43,205 nt of DNA from Streptomyces parvulus. Its GTDB lineage: Bacteria; Actinomycetota; Actinomycetes; Streptomycetales; Streptomycetaceae. The position numbers and the translations under genes were made by a program. The stretch is from positions 1 to 43,205 of the forward strand of contig NZ_BMRX01000026.1 of assembly GCF_014648855.1 (NCBI RefSeq), read 5' to 3'. The notes beneath the pieces are model-generated. The model worked only from the letters and a program-made list of their open reading frames with translations, did not search any database and was not told the DNA's origin. Below, piece after piece: positions 30,138 through 36,901 of this stretch; the first letter of the stretch is position 1, and every line of letters starts with the position of its first letter.

Positions 30138-30890
30138 TCACAGGGCGAGGGCGCCGCCGTCCACGGGGAGCAGTACACCGTGAATGTCCGACGCGTCGTC
30201 GCCGGCGAGGAAGAGCACGGCGGCGGCTACTTCTTCGGCCGTGGCCGGACGCCCGGCCGGGTGGGTCTCGGCGAGCTTCTCCAGCATCGGACGGAAGTCG
30301 TCGTTGTCGTCGGTGAGGGTCGGGCCGGGGGCGACGGTGTTCACCCGTATGCCCTTGCTCGCCAGCTCCGCGGTCCAGGACTTGGTCAACGCATGCAGTC
30401 CCGCCTTGGTGGCACCGTAGAGCGCGATGAACTTGATGCCCGCGGTGCCGCCGATGGAGCCCATGTTGATCACAGAACCCGAGCCGCGTTCCGTCATGCC
30501 GGGCACCAGGGCGGCTGTCAGCATGTACGGCACCTTGACGTTGACGGACAGTGCCTGGTCGATCTGTTCCTCGGTCGTCTCCGTCATGGGATGCGGCGCC
30601 ATGAGGTAGGCGGCGTTGTTGACCAGGATGTCGATCGACTGGCCCGCCTGCTCCGCCGCCTCCTGTGCGAGCCGACGCACCTCCGCACCGCCGAGAGTCA
30701 GGTCGGCTTGGACGAAGTGAGCCCGGCCACCCGTCGCGACTATGCCGTCGACGACCCGGGTGCCGCGCTCCGCGTTCCGGCCCGTCACGATGGTGATGGC
30801 GCCCTCGCGGGCCAGTGCCTGGGCGACGGCGTGACCGATTCCGCTGGTCGATCCGGTAACGAGTGCCGCGCGGCCTTCTAGACGGTTCAT
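30138..30890 (-). CDS. Short-chain dehydrogenase/reductase (SDR)
   Basis: A 250-residue classical SDR. The cofactor motif is TGSTSGIG (12-19), NNAA is at 91-94, and the catalytic set is Ser145, Tyr158 and Lys162 (YGATK). Arg38 after beta 2 (VTGRNAERG) suggests NADP. The C-terminal LFLAGDDASDIHGVLLPVDGG is the family end. Substrate unknown. The gene is alone, with its own promoter and two operators at 30982-31023. Confidence 0.9.
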   Translation of the reverse strand: MNRLEGRAALVTGSTSGIGHAVAQALAREGAITIVTGRNAERGTRVVDGIVATGGRAHFVQADLTLGGAEVRRLAQEAAEQAGQSIDILVNNAAYLMAPHPMTETTEEQIDQALSVNVKVPYMLTAALVPGMTERGSGSVINMGSIGGTAGIKFIALYGATKAGLHALTKSWTAELASKGIRVNTVAPGPTLTDDNDDFRPMLEKLAETHPAGRPATAEEVAAAVLFLAGDDASDIHGVLLPVDGGALAL

Positions 30891-30981
30891 TGCGCATCCT
30901 TCGTGTCATGTGTGAGGGAGCCCCGCGACCGGGTGTCGCACCGCGTCGGCCGGCACGGTGCGGTGAATCGCTCAAAGGCTG

Positions 30982-31023
30982 CTTGACGCGACAAGTGTAC
31001 CCGTAAGTTGCTTGAGCAAGCAA
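30982..31023 (-). promoter_or_regulatory. SDR promoter with two palindromic operators
   Basis: On the minus strand, -35 TTGCTT (31018-31023), 18-bp spacer and -10 TACACT (30994-30999). CTTGACGCGACAAG (30982-30995), a perfect CTTG-N6-CAAG repeat, sits at the end of the -10. A second palindrome, TTGCTTGAGCAAGCAA (31008-31023), covers the -35. The promoter is thus blocked from both sides when the sites are occupied. Confidence 0.62.
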
Positions 31024-31064
31024 GGAAATTTCTCTATGTCCGCCGGTGAGAGACCGTCCCGGAG

Positions 31065-31892
31065 TCAGTTCGTCGAGCGTGCGGCCTGCTCGATGAGGCC
31101 GGCGACCTCACCCGGCTGCGACACGGACACGGCGTGGGAGGCGTCGACCTCCCTGATACGGGACTGGGCCCGCCTGGCCATGAACCGCTGCGCGGCGACG
31201 GGGATGTTCAGATCCTGGGTGGTGACGAGGCTCCAGGAGGGGATGGTCTTCCAGGCGGCCCGGGTGGCCTCTTCCTCCAGGGCGGCCGCGGCCACGGGGC
31301 GCTGGGTGGCCGCCATGAGGTCGCCGACCCGCGCGGGGACGTCCGCGGCGAATTGCTGGTGGAACTCGCCGGCGTCGATGTAAAGGTCGGTCCCCGTCCC
31401 GCCGTCGGCGAGGGGGAAGGTGACGGGCCTGAGGGTCGGGCCGAGGGTGCTGCCCGGGAACCTGTTGGACAGTTCCAGCGCACTCTCGCCCGCCTCGGGG
31501 GTGAAGGCGGCGATGTAGACCAGGGCCGTCACGTTGGGGTGGCCCGCGGCGGCTTCGCTGATCACCGCGCCGCCATAGGAGTGGCCGGCCAGAACGATCG
31601 GCCCCTCGACGGTCTCCAGGAAGCTGCTCAGGTATCGGGCGTCACTGGTCAGCCCGCGCAGCGGGTTGGCGGGGGCGATCACGCGGTAGCCGTCGCGCTG
31701 CAGGAGCGACACGACCTCGTTCCAGCTGGACGAGTCGGCGAAGGCGCCGTGCACCAGCACGACCGTGGGCCTGCCGCCTTCGGGGTGCGCCCCGGTCTCC
31801 GTGGCGGCGGAGAGGGGAAGCGCTGCCGCGCGGTCCGGGGATCCGGTCGCGGTGGACTCGTGGGCGGGGTGCGAGGCGGGGGAGGCATTCAT
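31065..31892 (-). CDS. Alpha/beta hydrolase (EstC-like)
   Basis: A 275-residue hydrolase from the ATG at 31892 (MNASPASHP), chosen for AAGGAGCTGTGCC just upstream. The first 40 residues are hydrophilic and disordered-looking. The core has VVLVHGAFADSSSW (oxyanion region), nucleophile Ser105 in LAGHSYGGAVIS, an acidic residue in TTQDLNIP and the catalytic His in VDASHAVSVSQPGEV. This matches small esterases or lyases related to EstC and hydroxynitrile lyases. Substrate unknown. An inverted repeat at 31972-32013 lies in its promoter. Confidence 0.87.
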   Translation of the reverse strand: MNASPASHPAHESTATGSPDRAAALPLSAATETGAHPEGGRPTVVLVHGAFADSSSWNEVVSLLQRDGYRVIAPANPLRGLTSDARYLSSFLETVEGPIVLAGHSYGGAVISEAAAGHPNVTALVYIAAFTPEAGESALELSNRFPGSTLGPTLRPVTFPLADGGTGTDLYIDAGEFHQQFAADVPARVGDLMAATQRPVAAAALEEEATRAAWKTIPSWSLVTTQDLNIPVAAQRFMARRAQSRIREVDASHAVSVSQPGEVAGLIEQAARSTN

Positions 31893-31971
31893 GGCACAGC
31901 TCCTTCGGCGGGGATGGACCGGGGTCGTCGTTCGGGGCAGGTGCTCCGAGGCGCCGACGACAAGCATTAAG

Positions 31972-32013
31972 CTAGTACACGATTTAATAGCTCGCAACTA
32001 TCTTGTGCACTAG
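31972..32013. promoter_or_regulatory. Inverted repeat in the hydrolase/CGNR divergent region
   Basis: CTAGTACACGAT (31972-31983) and ATCTTGTGCACTAG (32000-32013) are inverted copies of CTAGTRCAC around an AT-rich centre. On the minus strand TTGCGA, 17 bases, and TAGCTT fall between and over them as a possible promoter of the hydrolase gene. The repeat type differs from the other operators in the window. Confidence 0.5.
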
Positions 32014-32066
32014 GCATTTGGTTGAGAGGGGGCGGCGGGCGACCTGGGGCTTTGCGCCCTGGCAGG

Positions 32067-32085
32067 TCACCGCTTAGAGTAGTGA
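32067..32085. promoter_or_regulatory. 19-bp operator, copy 4, on the promoter of the CGNR regulator gene
   Basis: TCACCGCTTAGAGTAGTGA matches TCACC-N9-GGTGA in nine of ten arm bases. It covers the -10 box TAGAGT (32075-32080), which ends six bases before the GTG at 32087, so transcription probably starts at the start codon. Binding here would block the gene, as expected for autorepression. Confidence 0.6.
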
Positions 32086-32086
32086 C

Positions 32087-32635
32087 GTGCATGCCTTTCC
32101 TTGCGGAACCCTGTTCCTCGACTTCGTCGGCACCCTGCGCGCCCGCCGTGGTGCGGAGCCGACGGAGATGCTCGCGTCTCCGGAAGCGCTCGACATGTGG
32201 TTCGTCGAGTCCGGCATGGTGGACGCTTCGCCCGGCGCCGACGTGGCCGACCTCATGGCCGCCCGGAGGGTGCGCGAGGCCATCTACTCGCTGACGGCGG
32301 CCGTACTTGCGGGGGAGCGCCTGGAGGACGAGGCGCTCACGGAGGTCAACAGGCAGGCGGCGGGACTGCCCGTGGGCGTTCGACTGGACCGCGGCGGCTC
32401 GCGCCACCGGGTGGGCACCGTCTCCCAGGCGCTTACGCTCCTGGCCCGCGAGACGGTAGAGACCCTCGGCGGACCGGAGGGCGCTCTGCTCCGCGAGTGC
32501 GCCCGCCCCGAGTGCACCCAGACCTACCTGGACCGCTCGCGCGGACACCGGCGGGAGTGGTGTGCCATGGAGACCTGCGGCAACCGCGTCAAGGCGGCGG
32601 CATACCGGGCCCGCCGGCGCGGCGCGACGAACTGA
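32087..32635 (+). CDS. CGNR zinc-finger regulator with ABATE domain
   Basis: A 182-residue protein. The N-terminal ABATE domain (about 1-125) begins FPCGTLFLDFVGTL. The C-terminal CGNR zinc finger has Cys138, Cys143, Cys159 and Cys164, with CGNR at 164-167 followed by the basic helix VKAAAYRARRR. Such proteins are predicted stress-response transcription factors; the ABATE domain is thought to sense a ligand. The GTG start is supported by the leaderless promoter box and the lack of a ribosome binding site. The 19-bp palindrome on its own promoter is shared with sites at 80, 119 and 1722, so this protein is the best candidate for their ligand. Confidence 0.87.
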   Translation: MHAFPCGTLFLDFVGTLRARRGAEPTEMLASPEALDMWFVESGMVDASPGADVADLMAARRVREAIYSLTAAVLAGERLEDEALTEVNRQAAGLPVGVRLDRGGSRHRVGTVSQALTLLARETVETLGGPEGALLRECARPECTQTYLDRSRGHRREWCAMETCGNRVKAAAYRARRRGATN

Positions 32636-33044
32636 CCGGGACGCCGGAACAGGTGGTGCTCACGCCGCTCGGGCTGGGCACCACTTCCAGGTGAAACCGT
32701 TCGAGCAGCTCGTCGGGCAAGTCCCAAAGGCGCAGCCACGCCATTCGTGGTCCTGCCAGGCCCCCGCTGAGGTCCGGACCTGTTGGGAGGGCTCGCCGGT
32801 CGCCCGCGCGGAAGCACTGCGGTAAGTCGGAGGGCGGCGCCGGTGACGCTTGACCCGCAGCCACGAGCGGCGAGAAGGGCGGGGAGTCGGGCGCTTGAGT
32901 CGCTGCGCCACCCCCGCGTCCCGGTCTCCACCGGGAGCGGGCGGGTAGGTCCACCGAGCGGGAACCGGTGGGCGACGGGGTAGTGGTGCGGCCCCGACCA
33001 CGGTCCGCCGGCCGGGCCTCGTGCTGCGCCATACCCCGGATCAC
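32636..33044. other. Intergenic stretch between CGNR and OsmC genes
   Basis: No intact gene. On the minus strand at about 32650-32750 a short frame reads MAWLRLWDLPDELLERFHLE and continues with VVPSPSG before losing protein character; it may be a gene scrap, but I recognise no family and there is no ribosome binding site. No clear terminator for the CGNR gene is visible. Confidence 0.4.
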
Positions 33045-33050
33045 TAGTGT
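33045..33050 (+). promoter_or_regulatory. -10 box of a leaderless OsmC transcript
   Basis: TAGTGT ends six bases before the ATG at 33057, and there is no ribosome binding site. The same spacing occurs before the CGNR gene. Confidence 0.55.
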
Positions 33051-33056
33051 CCGTGC

Positions 33057-33497
33057 ATGAGTGAAACCTCGAAGCGTTCCGTGGTCGTCGAGCGCACCAG
33101 CGGTGGCCGGTTCGTCGCGACCAACTCCGGCGGCGAGTCGATCGGCTTCGGCACGTCTCCCGACGGCATCGGGCCCACCGGCTTCACCCCTGTGGAGCTG
33201 TTCCTGGCCGCGATCGGCGGGTGTACGGCCGTCGACGTCGAAGCCGCCACCGGCCGTCACGCCGAGCCCACCGAGTTCTCCGTGGTGGTCACCGGCGACA
33301 AGATCAGCGACGAGCAGGGCAATCGCATGACCAACCTCCAGGTCACGTTCAGCGTCGCCTTCCCCGACATCGAGGGTGCGGAGCGCGCTCGCGCGATCCT
33401 GCCCCGCGCGGTCAAGGCGTCCCACGACCGTCTGTGTGCCGTGAGCAGAACGGTGGAGATCGGCACGCCCGTGACCACGACCGTCGCGAGTGCCTGA
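33057..33497 (+). CDS. OsmC family peroxiredoxin-like protein
   Basis: A 146-residue OsmC/Ohr-fold protein. The two reactive cysteines are Cys56 (in FLAAIGGCTAVDVEA) and Cys127 (in SHDRLCAVSRTVE), the usual pair in organic hydroperoxide reductases. The N-terminal strand contains FGTSPDGIGPTGFTPVEL, matching the general OsmC family rather than Ohr. It likely reduces organic or fatty-acid hydroperoxides. Its promoter appears leaderless. A terminator stem lies in the end of the convergent MFS gene. Confidence 0.87.
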   Translation: MSETSKRSVVVERTSGGRFVATNSGGESIGFGTSPDGIGPTGFTPVELFLAAIGGCTAVDVEAATGRHAEPTEFSVVVTGDKISDEQGNRMTNLQVTFSVAFPDIEGAERARAILPRAVKASHDRLCAVSRTVEIGTPVTTTVASA

Positions 33498-33519
33498 CGC
33501 CGCCGACCCGGCGCTCCCC

Positions 33520-34965
33520 TCACGGCCGGGCCCCCGCCCGGCCGAACTTCCCGGGTGCGCGGTGCCCTCTCGCCACCACGGAGTCCGAGCGGGAACGTGG
33601 CACGAGTGCCGCGCACACCATGCCGACGACCGCCGCCCCGGTTGCGACGAGGAACGCGGTGCGCAACCCGGACTCCGAGGGCAGCGGTGCCGGACCCGCG
33701 TGGAGAGCCGCATGGGCGAGGATCACCGCCAGCAGCGCCGCGCCCGTGGCACTCCCCATCAAGCGCATCAGGGCGTTCACGCCGTTGGCGGACGCCGTCT
33801 CGGTCACCGGGACCGCGTCAGTGATCAGTTTCGCCGCGGCCGCCCCCGAGATTCCGGCACCTGCTCCTACGGCGATCGAAGCGCCGATGATGTCCGCGAC
33901 ACCGTCCCGGCGCAGCAGCACGTACCCGTAACCCGCCACGATCAGCATCGCGGAGAGGATCAAGGCGGTCCGGGGGCCGTGGCGGGTGATGGTGCGGGCA
34001 GCGAGGGGGGTGAGGAGGAGCGCCACCAAGCCGTTGGGGAGCAGGGCCAGTCCGGACGCCACCAGGCTCTGCCCGAATCCGTAGCCCGTTGAACGCGGGG
34101 CCTGCAGGATCTGGGGGAAGACGAAGAACATCGCGAAGACGGCGAATCCCGTCGAGAGGGTGGCCAGGTTGGCCATCAGGACCGGACGGCGTGCGGCGAC
34201 CCGGAGGTCTACGACGGGAGCCTGCGTGCGCATCTGGTGCCATCCCCAGACGAGGAGGACGACCACCGCCGTGGCGCCGCAGCCCACCGTCCGGGCGTCC
34301 CCCCAGCCCCACCGCGCCCCGTTGACGATGGGCAGCAGCAGAAGTGTGAGGCCCACGATCAGTCCGCCGGTGCCCGCGACGTCGAATCTCCCCGGGGCCC
34401 GGCCGGGCGACTCCGGCACGGTGACGGCCAGCAAGATCGTGCAGAGCAGAGTCAGAACCGCTGAGCCCCAGAAGAGGAGGTGCCAGTCGAAGTTCTCCGC
34501 GACCACGCCGACGAGCGGGATGCCCGCCGCGCCGCCCACGCCCAGCGTGGCGCTCATCAACGTGATGGACCCTCCGATTCGTTCGGGCGGCAGCTGGTCG
34601 CGCGCGAGCCCGTAGGCGAGGGGGATCACCCCGACGGCCGCACCCTGCAGGGCACGGCCGACCACCATGGGCCACAGCGAGCTGGTGCAGGCGGAGACGA
34701 CCGTGCCGACCAGGACCGCGGTCATCGTCAGCAGCAGCACGCGTCGCTTCCCGTACAGGTCGCCGAGGCGACCGCTCACCGGGGTGGTGACGGCTCCGGT
34801 CAGGAGCGTGCTGGTGACCACCCACGACACATCCGTGGGTGAGGCGTCCAGCAGGGACGGGAGTTCGGGGAGGATGGGAACGGTCAGGGTCTGCAGCAAC
34901 GTGGCCAGCAGGCTCGCGGTCGCGAGCGCGCTTACTGCCGCCGAGTCGGAGCGGGTCATTCTCAT
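33520..34965 (-). CDS. MFS transporter, 14-helix (DHA2) drug exporter type
   Basis: A 481-residue protein with about 14 hydrophobic helices. The N-terminal helix 1 region TVPILPELPSLL, loop motif SGRLGDLYGKRRVLL and helix 5 motif LGVGGAAGIPLVGVVAENFDWHLLFW are those of DHA2 exporters. The start MRMTRSDS at 34965 follows a -10 TAGCGT by eight bases, so it may be nearly leaderless. A perfect CTTG-N6-CAAG operator overlaps its -35. Substrate unknown; it is unrelated to the adjacent ECF sigma unit. Confidence 0.88.
   Translation of the reverse strand: MRMTRSDSAAVSALATASLLATLLQTLTVPILPELPSLLDASPTDVSWVVTSTLLTGAVTTPVSGRLGDLYGKRRVLLLTMTAVLVGTVVSACTSSLWPMVVGRALQGAAVGVIPLAYGLARDQLPPERIGGSITLMSATLGVGGAAGIPLVGVVAENFDWHLLFWGSAVLTLLCTILLAVTVPESPGRAPGRFDVAGTGGLIVGLTLLLLPIVNGARWGWGDARTVGCGATAVVVLLVWGWHQMRTQAPVVDLRVAARRPVLMANLATLSTGFAVFAMFFVFPQILQAPRSTGYGFGQSLVASGLALLPNGLVALLLTPLAARTITRHGPRTALILSAMLIVAGYGYVLLRRDGVADIIGASIAVGAGAGISGAAAAKLITDAVPVTETASANGVNALMRLMGSATGAALLAVILAHAALHAGPAPLPSESGLRTAFLVATGAAVVGMVCAALVPRSRSDSVVARGHRAPGKFGRAGARP
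33523..33544 (+). terminator. Hairpin ending the OsmC transcript, inside the MFS 3' end
   Basis: CGGCCGGGC (33523-33531) and GCCCGGCCG (33536-33544) form a perfect 9-bp stem around CCCC. It sits in the last codons of the convergent exporter gene, 26 bases past the OsmC stop. Confidence 0.55.
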
Positions 34966-34973
34966 GCGGAGTC

Positions 34974-35004
34974 ACGCTAAGTCGATATACTTGCCTGGTC
35001 AAGT
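34974..35004 (-). promoter_or_regulatory. MFS exporter promoter with CTTG-N6-CAAG operator
   Basis: On the minus strand, -35 TTGACC (34997-35002), a 17-bp spacer and -10 TAGCGT (34974-34979). The palindrome ACTTGCCTGGTCAAGT (34989-35004) covers the -35. This is the clearest copy of the operator family, with 5-bp arms. Confidence 0.65.
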
Positions 35005-35114
35005 AAATGGTTTCAGTCCATGGCAACGCTCCACGGGCGGACACACGCCACCAGGCGCGCGGGGCCGTGACACGCGTCACGGGAACTCCTCCCGGCCGGC
35101 GGAGAGGTATCTGT

Positions 35115-35750
35115 GTGAGTGACTCGGAAAACAATCTGCGCCGCCGGGTGCGCGCCGGTGAACGGGACGCCTTCGCCGAGCTGTACGAGCGGCACGCCCG
35201 TACCGTCTACAACCACGGGCTGCGGCTGACGTCGGACTGGTCGACTGCGGAAGAGGTCATGTCGGACACGTTCCTGGCCGCATGGCAGGCGAGAGAGCGG
35301 CTCGAACCCGAGGGAGACTCACTCGTCCCGTGGCTCCTCGGCATCGCCACGCACAAAGCGGGCAACGCCCGGCGTGGAGCACGTCGGCGCCTGGCCTTCC
35401 TGGCCAGGCAGCCACCGCCTCCCGATGTCACCGACTTCGCACCCGAGGTGGCCGGCCGCATCGACGATGCGCGCCGCCTGCGCGCCGTGCACGCTGCGTT
35501 GAGCCGTCTGCGTCGCCAGGAACGAGAGGTGCTCGCCCTGTGCGTGTGGTCGGGCCTCGACTACGGGCAGACCGCCGAGGCTCTCGGAGTCGCGGTCGGC
35601 ACCGTGCGCTCCCGCCTGTCGCGGGCCCGGACCAAGCTGGCTCGGCTCACCGATGAAGAGCAAGCAAACACGGAACCGCTTCTCCGTCGCGGAGAGGTAG
35701 TCGGTGAGGCCGCACTCGCGGCCCTGCCCGTGCGGGAGGACACCGTATGA
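35115..35750 (+). CDS. ECF RNA polymerase sigma factor
   Basis: A 211-residue sigma factor starting at GTG 35115 (VSDSENNLRR), after GGAGAGG at 35101-35107. Region 2 (about 20-85) has DAFAELYERHARTVYNHGLRL in part and the promoter-melting segment WSTAEEVMSDTFLAAWQAR. Region 4 (about 120-180) has RLRRQEREVLALCVWSGLDY and AEALGVAVGTVRSRLSRART. No C-terminal extra domain is present. The downstream gene overlaps by four bases and belongs to a family that regularly accompanies such sigma factors, so the pair is a regulatory unit. Confidence 0.88.
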   Translation: MSDSENNLRRRVRAGERDAFAELYERHARTVYNHGLRLTSDWSTAEEVMSDTFLAAWQARERLEPEGDSLVPWLLGIATHKAGNARRGARRRLAFLARQPPPPDVTDFAPEVAGRIDDARRLRAVHAALSRLRRQEREVLALCVWSGLDYGQTAEALGVAVGTVRSRLSRARTKLARLTDEEQANTEPLLRRGEVVGEAALAALPVREDTV

Positions 35751-36820
35751 CCAACCATCACGCCCGCCGCCCCCAGGCCCGGCGCACCGGCGCCGCCGAG
35801 ATCGCCACGCTGCTCCCGGCGCCGGCCGAATGGGACGTACCGGGCGAGCGACATCTCCATCACAAGGAACGGCTGATGCGTCAGATCGACCGCGACCACT
35901 CCCGCACAAGCGCCCGAACGGACTCCGGGGGGCGTGCCTCCCGGCGGCTCCTGCGGCCCGCAGTCATGGCGCCGGTGGCGGCGCTTGCGGTGGGCGCCGC
36001 AATACTCACAAGTGTCACCATCACCGGCGGGGGGCCCTCCACCGCCGGCCCCTCTCGGCACCCCGCCGCGGGGGAGTCCGCGGGGACCGGCTCCGCGCTC
36101 CTCGTCCAGGTTTCCCGGGCCGCGCTCGAAAACGACGAGGTGGCGGTCCGCGACGACCAGTTCACCTATCGGCGGGCCACGGTCCGTGAGGCGGACCTGA
36201 CCAGCGGCAAGGCCGTAGTAGGCCCGTTGAGGACCGTGGAGAGCTGGGCCTCGCAGAAGCAGGGGCCACAGCGCAGGCTCGGCGTGGTGCGGACCGACGG
36301 CGAGACCCTCCCGGTCAACGCCGAGCTGGGGGACGACGGCACGCCGCCAGGGCTCGGCAGACCCACCTACCGGTGGCTCGCCACCCTTCCGGCCGATCCG
36401 GACGAGCTGCTGGCGTACTTGGAGGCGAAGACACCGAAGACGGCCGAGGTGAAGGGCCAAGGCCACGACCAGGCGGCGTTCGAGCAGATCGGCAGCATCA
36501 TCAACCAGGTGGTGCCGCCGCGCACGGCTGCCGCCCTCTACCAGGCTGCCGCCCGCATCCCGGGAGTCGAAGAGGCACCCCGGGCCCACGATGCCATCGG
36601 CCGCAGGGGAGTCGGCATCGCCCGCGAGGACGCCGCTTCCGGCACCCGAACGGAGTGGGTTTTCGACAAGGACGGCCTGACCCTCCTCGGCACCCGCAGC
36701 TACCTGGTCAAGAACACTGCCTACGGGAAGAAGGGCACCCTGCTCTCCAGCACCGCGGAGCTGCAGCACGCCGTGGTCGACACGCCGGGCCAAGCGCCCG
36801 TCAGCCGCCGGGACAGCTGA
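35747..36820 (+). CDS. CU044_5270 family protein, putative sigma-factor partner
   Basis: A 357-residue protein, start coupled to the sigma factor by an ATGA overlap. Residues 1-70 are cytoplasmic and basic with LMRQIDRDH; one membrane segment, VMAPVAALAVGAAILTSVTI, follows at about 73-92; the rest is extracytoplasmic. The pattern YRRATVREADLTSGK..., RTVESWASQK and the C-terminal YLVKNTAYGKKG is that of the CU044_5270 family. These proteins lack a classical zinc anti-sigma domain, but their invariable position beside ECF sigma factors suggests a role as membrane-bound anti-sigma or signal sensor. That role is inference. Confidence 0.83.
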   Translation: MTNHHARRPQARRTGAAEIATLLPAPAEWDVPGERHLHHKERLMRQIDRDHSRTSARTDSGGRASRRLLRPAVMAPVAALAVGAAILTSVTITGGGPSTAGPSRHPAAGESAGTGSALLVQVSRAALENDEVAVRDDQFTYRRATVREADLTSGKAVVGPLRTVESWASQKQGPQRRLGVVRTDGETLPVNAELGDDGTPPGLGRPTYRWLATLPADPDELLAYLEAKTPKTAEVKGQGHDQAAFEQIGSIINQVVPPRTAAALYQAAARIPGVEEAPRAHDAIGRRGVGIAREDAASGTRTEWVFDKDGLTLLGTRSYLVKNTAYGKKGTLLSSTAELQHAVVDTPGQAPVSRRDS

Positions 36821-36843
36821 ACCCGGAGCCCGGTCGCGTCGAC

Positions 36844-36887
36844 GCCACGGCGGCACGCCCTTCTGGGCCGGTCTGGCCGGCCGTGGC
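36844..36887. terminator. Long-loop hairpin between convergent genes
   Basis: GCCACGGC (36844-36851) can pair with GCCGTGGC (36880-36887), and the loop contains a further GGCC-rich fold. It lies between the CU044_5270 gene and the convergent lectin enzyme. Confidence 0.35.
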
Positions 36888-36901
36888 GCGGGAGGTCCTC
36901 C

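Noticed and set aside
32650..32750. Minus-strand frame MAWLRLWDLPDELLERF as a gene
   Set aside because: Too short, without ribosome binding site or recognised family; noted only as a possible scrap.
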